Assembly (NCBI RefSeq): GCF_963422355.1
Contig: NC_085101.1
Location: 3,386,002 to 3,450,001, forward strand
From: Corticium candelabrum
Taxonomy: Eukaryota; Porifera; Homoscleromorpha; Homosclerophorida; Plakinidae
DNA length: 64,000 bases
Direction of reading: 5' to 3'
Position 1 is the first letter of the stretch, and each line of letters begins with the position of its first letter. The notes beneath the pieces were generated by a model that saw only the letters and a program-made list of their open reading frames with translations, did no database searches and had not been told where the DNA came from. Positions 36,946 to 47,937 of this stretch are shown here, piece after piece. The translations under genes and the position numbers were made by a program.

Positions 36946-37572
36946 TGTTTTGTTTTGACCGCCTTGAATCCATTCTCAGCGATCTCTCTGCTGAAAACAC
37001 AAGCGCGGTCACAGCACAGAGTTGTGGTCGCTACTTGCCGAAAACGCGGGATAACGTGAGATGACCTTAGGACGTAATTCTACAACCACTCGTGTCTCAC
37101 ACATGCAGACAATAAACAATAGGGGTCGTGTAACTACAGAAAGACGGACCAACAAACCACTGACAGTGTAAGCAAGTGAGGTCTACTTGTAATCATCAAT
37201 TTATGAAAGTAGCTTTTATCATTCATCGTTTAGAGAACATGGAAACATATAAGAGCATAGAAACAAAGCCAAAATAAGTTTAGAGAAGACTAAAATTTAT
37301 CAATACATCTGCCAGCTGACTGTATTATATCTCTGCTAGTCAGGTAGACAGCAATTGTATCATTACCAAAAAGCAATGTTATTGCTAACAAAGTCTTCTT
37401 GTTATCGCTGAACTTGGACTCGGTCTTGACATCGTCAAATGGTTTCTCTACAGGAGATTAATCCAGTCGAGTCTGTGTGCAAGTTACAGCCAATAAAGGC
37501 AACAGCTTGTCACACAAAGGCTGGTGAATTAGATAGGATATGGATACAAATTAAGAATTAGCTGGAATGATG

Positions 37573-37857
<285 letters not shown>

Positions 37858-38148
37858 CAGAACGGAGAAAGCGTGACAAAGTACCATGCATGTGTCATAA
37901 CAGCTGAGGGTCTACTTTAGAAGCAAAGTAAGCAAACTAGAGATGTGTGTTCTAACATTAGAGAAATGTTGTTATTGTTTGTTATATTCTTTAAAACAAC
38001 CGAGTCAGACACGCTAAAATCCTCCTTATGCAGCAAAGGCAAAAATTACAAGACATGGCAAATAGACGGCATTCTGAGTTAGACAGTATAGACATAAAAG
38101 AAAAGCATACTACGTAGCTATCTGCTACCTTTATATAAAGCAAAGCTA

Positions 38149-38154
38149 TTTATT
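38149..38154 (-). terminator. Candidate polyadenylation signal AATAAA of the receptor kinase
   Basis: TTTATT on the plus strand is AATAAA on the coding strand, about 55 bases past the kinase stop codon, a normal distance. Confidence 0.5.
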
Positions 38155-38208
38155 CGTCAACGAGTAAGTTTAGCATGTAGTCCGGATGGACCGGATTGAT
38201 TAGTTACC

Positions 38209-41200
38209 CTAGCATGCATCGTCCAGATGTATGTTCTCTAGACAGCTGACAACTTCACTGAACGACGGTCGGTCGTGGATATTTTCTGCCCAGCAAGCTT
38301 GCATAATGGTTGCATACTCATCCGGGCAATCGTCTGGAACGACGGGGCGCTCGCCTCTTTCTACGGCGTCATCGACCTCGTACCCAAACCGATATTGCTT
38401 GAAAGGAAAACAACGTGACCAAATCTCCCAAAGAACAATTCCAAAACTAAATATACAGTTGTTATTAAGCAGAAGAGAAGAATTAATAAATGTATTAGTG
38501 GTATACATATCTTCGAGTACCTGTAGACATCGATGGATCCATCGTAGGCTGTTCGTCGTGATAACTCTGGTGCCCTCCATCTCACTGTCCCAATACCATC
38601 TTTAGACAAGTGTTCACTCATCCCATACATTGAATCTATTTGTGAATTATTGTCAATCAACGGCATATATCTGTCTGTGTGTTGGTGTTCGCGTGTAGAA
38701 CGAAGAGACTTTCCAAGACCAAAATCAGCGACTTTGACAATCCAACTCCGACTAACTAACAAGTTGTCACTCTTCACATCTCGATGAATTCTCGGTGGGT
38801 CCAATTTATGAAGAAATTCCATTCCTTTCGAACCGTCTAGAGCAAAGGCTATTTTACGCTTTTCATCTATTTCAATACTGACGTCACCTAATACGTGACG
38901 TAATGAACCTCTAAGCGCAAACTCGAGAACGAGAAACGGTTGCGCTTGAGCACTCGTTGTACCCGCTCCGATAAAAAGTACAATATTTGGATGACGCATT
39001 GTTTGCATAAATTTAATTTCTTGAGCGAATTCCAACGACGATTGCGGATCATCGTCTCCAATCAGCATTTTTACAGCAACGTCCATATCACGATATTGCG
39101 CTTTCCACACTCTTCCCGATGCTCCTCCTCCTATTTCGTCCTGCAGTCTTATTTCTTGCCAACTGATCTGCCACGCATCATTCAATGTTTGTATATGACG
39201 ACGGAAAGCCGTTTCTCGTTTCCTTCGTCTTTTTCTAGTGCGCCATAATACAGTAACGAGTAAAGTAACAATACCTATAACGAGAATAACTGCCGTTCCA
39301 ATGTAATAATAAGTTGCGTCATGACAACGAGAACCAGTGAAACCGATAGTACATGTGCATACGGGAACTTGTGTTACACTGTTGCTCGCCACCAGACATC
39401 TCCCATGAAGACAGTAATCCGACACGCAAAGGTTGCAGTCGGTCACCGTTGACGAACGCTCACCTTTCGTCGTCGTTCCGTTCGGACATTTACTGCACTT
39501 GGTCGACCCCACTCTGTCAGCGTAGAAGCCGACCTTGCAGAAGTGGCACGGAAATCGAGAAATGTCGCTCGACGATAATCCTCGAGGACAACCAACCCTC
39601 GTATACAACAAATCATTTCCCTTGAAACGTAGTAGATATCCTTGCAAGAAAGTAATTTGAGGACTGAGATTGACAGCGATTTGAACGTTCATTGGTTTTT
39701 GAACCACGAGAGTCAACGTTCGCGAGTAAACACACTCAGGTTTGTTTCCTTCCCATTTTCCATTGTGACAGCGTCTAGTTGCCGTTCCTTGGATTTTGTA
39801 ATTTTCGAAACACGTGTAGGTGGCAGTGTTGTCTGATACTGTTACTGAACCGTGTTCAGGTGCCTTGACATCCGTTGAGCAAACTGTAAGTATAAAGTCC
39901 CCTTATAGGTTGTCATTATTGTATGTACGTATTCATTATACAATTTTTAATTTTTTGCAAGCATTAAAGTTCTCTGCCCATGTCTTTTTCAAATTTAGTA
40001 GCAATTGATACTGTTGTAAAAAGAATTGCTCACCTTTTGTACACTTAGGTTGGCTGCCTGACCAGACCTTATTGACGCACTGTCGTTCAACGTTTCCCAC
40101 TAGTTTGTGTCCAGAGAGGCATTTGTAATATACAATATTGCCAATAAGTTCGATCTTTCCATTTGGCGGATTGGTAAGAGTAGTGCATTCTGATGCAATA
40201 ATATGTATTAAGGTTAATCAAGTATTAATTACCAAGAATTAGTCGCGTACCCAAAACGCATTGTGGTGGATGTCCTTCCCATTTTCCTTTAGAACACTGC
40301 CTTGTTTCTGTTCCTTGTATTTTGTAATTTTCAAAGCAGGTGTAAGTGGCTACGTTGTTTGACACTGTCACTAAACCGTGCTTAGGACGATCAAGGTTTG
40401 TTGGACAAACTGCAATGTTAACAAATACCAAGCAGAGATTTATTCTGGTTTTTGAATTGTAGTCTGTGCTATTATCGACTTACGTTTCTCGCACCATGGT
40501 GCATAGCTAGTCCATTTCTGTCCACTACAGTGACGTATTTCTGATCCGACCAGTTGGAAGCCTTGGTTGCAAGAGTACCGTGCGGTCGTTTGACGTATGA
40601 CAACAAGACCGTTACTTGGGTTTACCAATCTTGGACAAGCTAGAACATGAACAGAATTGTCACTGCAATCAATTTTTGTAGACGATCTGAGCATACAGTA
40701 CTGGATTTAATGCTTACCGAGAATGCAGGTGGGAACCCTCCCACTCCAGACTCCGTTTTTGCACGTCCGAGTGGCGACTCCACTGATCTTGTAGTTAGGG
40801 TAACAACTGTATGTTGCTGTGGCATCGTGATCAAGACGGTTCCACTTTACTGTTCCCAACGGCGGCGATGATAAAGCAGAACAGCCTGCAGGACAATGAG
40901 TAGCAAGCAAAGAAAACATTTCAATTAGGAACGTCTTGTTGTCGTCACGTGACTTACTTTTAGCACACCAAGGGGCGTAGCCGGTCCATGCATATCCAAC
41001 ACATTGCCTCTTTTGTAATCCGATCAGTTTGAAGCCTCCGTTGCAAGTATATTGTGCATAAGTCAGTTGAATTTGAAGTCTGCCATTACTTGGATTGTCG
41101 GGTTTTGTGCAAGCTGGAAGAAAACACAAGTCAACGTCGACGTACGCGTCAAGATCTTTTCGTGCATTCACTTCATTCTTACCAAGAATACAGTTGGGAT

Positions 41201-41538
41201 TACTGCCGCTCCAGTGACCGCTGTTGCATGTTCGAGTCGCCACTCCACTGATCTTGTAACCAGAGTTGCAACCGTAAGTGGCTTTACCACCGTGACTAAC
41301 ATGGTTCCACTTCACAGTTCCATAAGTCGGCGTCGTCAGATGCGATTGACTACAACCTTTGTTTAAAAGACGTCTCAGTAAATGTGATCGACATTTCGAG
41401 ACAAAGACGCTTGCCTGGTGGTGGTGGGGGTGGTGGTGGGGGTGGACTTCGTCGTCTCCGTCGTCTCCGCCTCCAACCGTCTGTTGAAGACAGCAGAAGG
41501 CCTAGGAGCAGAAGAGAAGCTAACAATCGGAGAGCCAT
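38209..41538 (-). CDS. Sushi-EGF receptor kinase of TKL type (8 exons), frameshift in exon 1
   Basis: Single-pass receptor. Minus-strand exons: 41538-41183, 41113-40958, 40885-40718, 40639-40484, 40409-40251, 40189-40034, 39883-38521, 38446-38209. Exons 1-6 and the start of exon 7 are a third copy of sushi modules 1-7 of the palindrome genes. Right after GNKPECV the frame continues without an intron into a juxtamembrane region, a Cys-rich ephrin-receptor-like module (CHFCKVGFYADRVGSTKCSKC), an EGF-like module (CLHGRC...CTCTIGFTGSRC), a transmembrane helix (IGTAVILVIGIVTLLVTVLW) with a basic stop-transfer, and a kinase domain: Gly loop IGGGASGRV, VAVK, IHRDVKSDN, DFG, GTVRWRAPE, FSFGIVLWE, DRPSF. 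HRDVKSDN is the TKL/Ser-Thr form, not the HRDLAARN-type tyrosine kinase form. Exon 1 is 356 nt where the others are 1 mod 3: an extra A in the acaaagacg stretch near 41400-41405 throws sushi 1 out of frame. So it may be dead, mis-assembled or use another start. Kinase motifs are intact. Confidence 0.8.
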
Positions 41539-41805
41539 AGGCGTCGAATCGAATGTAAACGTACTGAGCAAACCGTGGCGTTTCTCTGGTTTAAGTTGTG
41601 ACGGGCAAGATACGGACGGCAAACAAAGAGGCGTAACTCGATGTTATCTTTACTCTAGAGGCTGTCCGATAACCCGGTGAGAATTCGTTACCGAGTCTCA
41701 AATTCGAGGTTCCGCTAAACCATAATTGATTTATTCACGGTAGAGAGCAAATAGGAAATGATGTAATGTATTGTGATCGGTTGTAGCAAGATCACTCTAG
41801 TTGGT
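41539..41805. promoter_or_regulatory. 5' flank of the receptor kinase, homologous to the upstream region of the sushi genes
   Basis: Bases about 41539-41740 match the left-arm upstream sequence at 20065-20250 (e.g. aactcgatgttatcttta, gaggttccg). All three sushi-bearing genes may therefore share a promoter sequence. Its regulatory role is inferred from position. Confidence 0.45.
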
Positions 41806-41814
41806 ACCTCAATG

Positions 41815-43638
41815 TAGACTCGTGCCCAGTCCTGCTCCGCGCTAGGTTGCTTACACCACGTGCGCTAGCTGTCACGTGTGTATAGGTCCATGTGGTTTCA
41901 CACGTGTGGTTGGCTTCAGCACGGAGGAGGACTGGGACCATGCTTCGTCACGTGACAAACATGTTTGTAACGTGACCGAAATGGCGTGACATGATTGGTA
42001 GATACTACTTTTATTTAGCATGATAGTTTCCGTAGGAGGGCTTTTGTAATGCATGATTACACAATTAGAAAGACTAAGTACACAACAATTATAGAGCCAC
42101 TAAGCCATTACGTGCCGATAACTTGTTGATGGCGTCCTTGTCCGTGAGAGTGCGACCAGAGAAGGACTTTCGAGAAGAGCGGTCTCAATGGTAAGTGCAA
42201 GTGCATTCGCGCACGCCTAGACCTTCTAGATACCTGTCGATCCACACGAGTACGTGAAGGTAAAGCCTCTCTTTTTCAAAAGGCTGCGACGGGTCCTGAT
42301 CCCTGTATCTGCCAGAGCACCGCGTTCAGGCGTCCCTGTTAGTTACGTCTAGCAGATTTTCTTGGACCAATTTTAAGCTAATATCAGTCACGTCGAGGTG
42401 GCTCGTATTGTGAGACAAGCTTTCCCGGAAGCTCGCCAGAGGATGGACCATGCCACCAGAACATAGGTCTACGTTGGTATTGCCTTCGCAGCAGTCTCTG
42501 TTGGAGTTATAGCACATTCTAGTGACGTTTCAGACTTGCGGAATCACCCCTCGCCTTAGGCAAGTAAGATACGCACTGCGTACAAGAGGTGTGCACGTGC
42601 AGAGTGCCTGTTTGACCTGTAGATGTCACAAGGAGAAATCGACAAGATTCGAATCAAGCAAGTGGGACTTGTCCAACTCCAGCGAAGCAACATGTCTCAA
42701 GAGATTATGCGGAGACGCCAATCAGTTGGCAATTAGTAGAAACGACTCTGTCGTCCGAGATAGATCGAACGTTTGCGGGAGTCCGACTGCTGTTCTCTTG
42801 GTCGAGGGCCTGTTTCGTGGCAAGATTTACGCCGTTTCTCCGTGAAAGACATCGAAGACACGATGCGTCGTCAAAGCCCTCATTTGTTTGGCATCTTGCA
42901 AGCGCTGGTCAAAGGGAAAGCCAACGAGGATGCTGACAGCACACGCCTGCAGGCTCTCATCACCGGCACTGTGGCACTGAAGTTCTGAGATCGCCAAAGC
43001 AGTGGGATTGCACTCCTAACAGCCTACATGCTTGTTTGCTCTCGGTACAGGAAAACAAGCAATTACAGACCTCAACCATCGTGGTGTCTCACAATCATAT
43101 CAACAGGTTTAGCGACGTCCAACTAAAGAACTTGGCGAATGATTACCAGGATGTACAGCAGCTCACGAAAGAGACACACATCTGAGTGTATGACAATCTG
43201 AATTTGTATTTAGATTTAGATCTGCTTTAGATTTGTGAAGGTAGTCAAATGTACGAAATATGTCCGTCATGGGCTGCGTTATCCTACTCTAGACTCTGCT
43301 AGCCGGCGCAGTTTTACGAAGAGGATCGTGCATGTGCATGATGGCGTTGATTTGTGAGGCCAGGCGACTGACCGGTTGTAGGCAAGTTGTTAGGCTCTTG
43401 CTAATCTACCACCTTCTGTGTCGTTTAGCAGAGCCTTTGCAACCTATTAGAAATCTTAGCTGAGACCAGCGGGCTGAGCTAAAGAACTTAATTAGACTCA
43501 AAGCATGTCACGTGACGAAGCATGGTCCCAGTGCTTAAGCCAACCACACGTGTGAAACCACATGGACCTATACACACGTGACAGCTAGCGCACGTGGTGT
43601 AAGCAACCTAGCGAGGAGGAGGACTGGGCACGAGTCTA
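41815..43638. mobile_element. 1.8-kb DNA element with ~145-base TIRs and 9-bp target-site duplication (MULE-like)
   Basis: Ends are tagactcgtgcccagtcct and its complement; the inverted repeats extend about 145 bases (41815-41960 against 43495-43638). ACCTCAATG flanks both ends (41806-41814 and 43639-43647), a 9-bp duplication as made by Mutator-like elements. The interior holds a possible spliced coding remnant. No transposase is recognised, so it is non-autonomous. Confidence 0.8.
42129..43180 (+). pseudogene. Decayed spliced ORF carried inside the 1.8-kb element
   Basis: An ATG at 42129 gives MASLSVRVRPEKDFREERSQ up to a good donor (ATG|GTAAGT at 42190). Further on, frames read DTMRRQSPHLFGILQALVKG, then LITGTVALKF, and, after a shift, LGTGKQAITDLNHRGVSQSY. 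The order and composition look like one protein broken by frameshifts. I do not recognise the family with certainty; it may be captured host cargo or a degenerate element gene. Confidence 0.35.
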
Positions 43639-44055
43639 ACCTCAATGTATGTTTGCATGGTGCGTTTTTCTATACCTATCCTTGTTACAGCACTCAGGGC
43701 CAGCTAGGAAAGTATACTGTTATTACAATGAAGGCTGATGACGTACATAAACTGTTTTTAGGCTGCATTATCACAACAAACAAGTAGAGTCATACATCAA
43801 TTCGGACACTCGCCAATATCGGACACTTGCGTACGGAAACCAGACCAAGATTTCTTGTATCTAAGGCATGAGTAGAGAGTAGTAACACGGTAACACGACG
43901 TGATAGATTCAGCTTGATCACTTTGCGTATTGCCGTTCACGGTGACAAAATAGAACTTCCGCTGCTTTCCCATATATCGGACACGCCCATCAAATATCGG
44001 ACAGCCGCCGGTTTTTGCTTTCGACGGTACTACAGTGCACCTTGATATAAGTATA
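43639..44055. other. Spacer with four cggaca motifs
   Basis: No gene is seen. The word cggaca(c/g), usually as tatcggaca, occurs near 43803, 43819, 43977 and 44000, in pairs about 20 bases apart. This could mark the ends of a small degenerate element of about 200 bases. Confidence 0.35.
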
Positions 44056-44199
44056 GGTTATAGACCGCTGGCGAGTGTATAAACGAAATAAACCCCGCTC
44101 CGCCCCCGAGTTGGCACGAGGGCGAAGCCCGAGTGCCAACGAGCTGGGCGCAGCGGGGTGTATTCGTTTATACACTCGCCAGAAGGTCTATAACCTACG
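44056..44199. repeat. Hairpin-forming repeat (MITE-like)
   Basis: An inverted repeat with arms of about 48 bases: ggttatagacc...gcgagtgtataaacg at 44056-44103 and its complement at 44148-44199. A smaller inner inverted pair (gttggcac / gtgccaac) brackets gagggcgaagcccgag. The left edge of palindrome 2 abuts it. Confidence 0.75.
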
Positions 44200-46191
44200 G
44201 AAGCCGACATGTGTGCATTTATATCAACGCGCACTTCTCGGCCACTGCTGTCGGCCAAAAGGTGCGCGTTGATATAAACAATCTCAAAAGGCAGCGCGCG
44301 CTACTTAATTATAACGCACTTTAAAATTTGTGTTGTTTAATATCAATTTAACATTTATACACATTATAACGTGCGTTATTTCATATTCGATAGTCGCGTT
44401 ACAGCCCTAGATTCTTGTTGCATTCTAAACGACGGAAGTGTGGAACGTGCGTGCGCTCTTCGATCAGTAACTGCAATGCTTGTTTCAAAGGGGTCCCCGT
44501 TTTGGGATCGTTGTCTACTGTAAGTAGTGCGAACGGCACGAATCGACTTTCTAGTGAACTGGATACGAGTAATGGGTTTCTGAGGCCATACTCTTACGAT
44601 GTGACGATTGCTCGTGCGTTGAAAGCATTTTGGTATGTTTATATAATTAATTAATTGATTGATTGATTTTTTAATAATAATTAACAAACCTACACACACT
44701 TGTACAGGCTGATTGCTGTTTTCAGTAATTATGTTATTGTAATTGTAGAGTTTTATAGATTTATACTTAGCACAAATTTCCAAAAGATATTTTCAAAATT
44801 AATATACCCAGCTGAAGAAGAACCTTGGATTGAAACATTGTGTGAATTCATGTTATTTCGTTATGCTGTGTATGAAAGCTCTACAATAACCGATATATCA
44901 TCATATCATATATGTGCATGCACGTGTGGGTGTGTGGATATCTGTGGGTGTATATACAGTATATTAGACAGTATATTATACAGTATATTATACAGTATAT
45001 ATACAGTATATTATACAGTATATATACAGTATATTATACAGTATATTATACACTATATTATACACTATATTATACAGTATATTATGCAGTATATATACAG
45101 TATATTATACACTATATTATACACTATATTATACAGTATATTATGCAGTATATTATACAGTATATTATACAGTATATATACAGTATATATACAGTATATT
45201 ATACAGTATATTATACACTATATTATACAGTATATTATACAGTATATTATACACTATATTATACAGTATATTATACAGTATATATACAGTATATTATACA
45301 GTATATTATACACTATATTATACACTATATTATACAGTATATTATGCAGTATATTATACACTATATTATACAGTATATATACAGTATATATACAGTATAT
45401 TATACAGTATATATATACAGTATATTATACAGTATATTATACAGTATATATACAGTATATTATACAGTATATATACAGTATATATACAGTATATTATACA
45501 GTATATTATACAGTATATATACAGTATATATACAGTATATATACAGTATATTATACAGTATATTATACAGTATATATACAGTATATATACAGTATATATA
45601 TAGTATATTATACAGTATATTATACAGTATATATACAGTATATATACAGTATATATACAGTATATTATACAGTATATTATACAGTATATTATATAGTATA
45701 TATATACAGTATATTATACAGTATATTATACAGTATATATACAGTATATATACGGTATATATACGGTATATATACAGTATATTATACAGTATATATACAG
45801 TATATATACGGTATATATACAGTATATTATACAGTATATATACTGTGTATTATACAGTATATATACAGTATGTTATACAGAATACATGTATACGTATATA
45901 CAGTATATTATACAGTATATTATACAGTATATATACAGTATATATACGGTATATATACGGTATATATACAGTATATTATACAGTATATATACAGTATATA
46001 TACGGTATATATACAGTATATTATACAGTATATATACTGTGTATTATACAGTATATATACAGTATGTTATACAGAATACATGTATACGTATATACAGTAT
46101 ATATACAGTATATTATACAGTATATATACAGTATATATACAGCATATATACAGTATAACATACAGTATATATACAGTATATTATACACTAT

Positions 46192-46195
<4 letters not shown>
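44197..46195. repeat. Left arm of large palindrome 2
   Basis: Reverse complement of 47938-50158. The outer ~750 bases are unique-like sequence, including a small terminal hairpin (44219-44277, atatcaacgcgcac and complement). The inner ~1.25 kb is satellite. A 79-residue open frame at 44415-44654 is preserved in both arms, but arm identity alone could explain that. Confidence 0.85.
44950..46195. repeat. Satellite of mixed TATATACAG (9-bp) and TATATTATACAG (12-bp) units
   Basis: About 1.25 kb of two interspersed related units, with rare variants (cactatat, gcagtatat, cggtatat). A higher-order block with tacagaatacatgtatacg occurs twice, near 45876-45900 and 46066-46090. The units contain no stop in two frames, which creates very long Tyr-Ile-Val-rich frames of no coding value. 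Confidence 0.95.
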
Positions 46196-46238
<43 letters not shown>

Positions 46239-46267
46239 ATGTGTGTGTCTGTGTCTGTGTGTGCGTG

Positions 46268-46321
<54 letters not shown>

Positions 46322-46331
46322 TGTGAATGTG
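46196..46331. repeat. (GT)n array at the inner edge of palindrome 2
   Basis: GT repeats with a short GTCTGT section, present only on the left side of the loop. Confidence 0.93.
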
Positions 46332-46777
46332 TGCATGTATTGTTTTCTTGTCATACTGAACCCTCTTTCCTGTGCAGAAGAGTCCACAAGCAGGCAAAGG
46401 AGATTCTATTCGTAATGTAATCTATCTTTTCACAGTAAAGACTTGGGCTACAGAACAGGATCAAGTCTGAAATAGCATCAGCAACAATTTTTAATTGCTA
46501 GTAGTGAAGTACTCTCTACTAGTCATTAGTCAAGCATTTATCAATTGAATTTATAATGATGGAGCAACTGCGAAATCTGGCAAGGCAATGCCAAATTTAT
46601 TTATTGCTGATAACACTGTTGTTAGAGATAGACAAATATTATTCATAGCTTGCATGTTGATGACTTGCATTTTTGACTTTTTGGTTGTGGAGTTGTGTGA
46701 AAACCATTTCAATATATTTCATTCACACTCAATTGCGCATGTTTATCAACGTGTGTTGTGCATATTATTATTAATAC

Positions 46778-46992
46778 TATTTTTAGAATGTGTATTGTTT
46801 ATATTAATATTTGGTAACGTGCGTTATTCAGAATGGCGGGTAGACAATACAAGTCTGGAAGATCTCTGTTATCACCACCAAACAATGCAAAGGGGAGGAG
46901 AAAAAAGATCTTCCAGATTTGTCCACCCGCCATTCTGAATAACGCACGTTACCAAATATTAATATAAACAATAGTGAATTCTAAAAATAGTA
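46778..46992. repeat. Hairpin repeat with arms of ~65-90 bases
   Basis: ttggtaacgtgcgttattca and the gaatggcggg that follows it recur in reverse complement about 45 bases later. Similarity continues outward to the actatttttagaatt pairs. It is likely a MITE or foldback remnant. Confidence 0.8.
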
Positions 46993-47277
46993 TAACTTGC
47001 ATGCAATTCACATCCTAAATGAAGCATTGTAGGAATTGTAAAGTATATGTACAGTATATTTCTTACAACATTCATGAATATCGTTGATAACAAGTTGCTG
47101 CTGACATATTCAACAAACGCTTGTAAAATTGAAGAGTATAAACTAAACATATCCATATCACACAAAATAAACCATCTCAAGCAGTAAAAATAATCTACAA
47201 GCAGAATCAAAAACATGCAGTGCTTGAATAGAAATCCAGTCTGATTTGGTAGTCTTGATTGTCTGCTATAGAACCAT

Positions 47278-47690
47278 TCACAGTAGTTGCAGTTGTCCTT
47301 TTTGGTAGTTTGCAGTTATTTTCTGCAGCCAATACTGCCATAATTGATCTTTATTAATCCATATTTCTCCTAACCATGGTGTTGCAAAAATACCTCTGTG
47401 AGAGCCGCAATTACTCCCATTACCTATAGACTTCCCAGTCAAAGGTTGCAAATGTAACCTGACTATCCAAATCAACATTCTACTTTCCATGACAGTAACC
47501 CATCCTAATCAAATCTTGTCTTTGCTTCCTCTGTAGCCGTGCATTTGATGGATTTATAGGTATAATAGATCTAGATCAGCTGATGAGATATGTTAGCATA
47601 ACCCTCGAGACGAGCGTTGTTCGATACAAAACGAGTGCTTGAGCCAGTCACAACTCCAACATCCTCTCTTACAAAAACTTGAACACCAAA
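47278..47690 (-). pseudogene. Possible exon remnants of an unknown gene
   Basis: Minus-strand frames look protein-like. About 47690-47580 reads EFGVQVFVREDVGVVTGSS and on to NNARLEGYANISH after an acceptor-like ttaag. About 47470-47435 reads QVTFATFDWEVY before a donor-like AG|GTAATG. 47430-47278 reads GSHRGIFATPWLGEIWINK to a stop. The pieces do not join cleanly. No family is recognised, and the call rests on amino-acid composition only. Confidence 0.25.
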
Positions 47691-47937
47691 TTCTTAACAG
47701 CTCATAATTTCCACCAACCAATAGAAACCATTTATAGTGATCAGATGATAAGAAAATAAGCAAATTAATTAAGAAAATCTGAACATGAATAATACCATTT
47801 CCTGCTGTAGACTGTGCAAACACCTTAGACCTATAAAACTATTATTAGACACAATATATTTTTGACAGACTGTAATTACATTATTAATTAGTTAATTAAC
47901 TAAAAATTGTTCATACTGTTCTAGATAGATGCTCCAT

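Larger units (their letters stand above)
46332..47937. other. Loop of palindrome 2, no intact gene
   Basis: About 1.6 kb of unique AT-rich sequence. It contains a hairpin repeat (46778-46992) and, on the minus strand, possible exon remnants (47278-47690). Nothing else is recognised. Confidence 0.5.

Noticed and set aside
44700-46415. A 571-codon open frame (and 468- and 534-codon frames nearby)
   Set aside because: They are translations of the 9/12-bp satellite, whose units lack stops in two frames and give endless Tyr-Ile-Val-Gln repeats. No real protein features.
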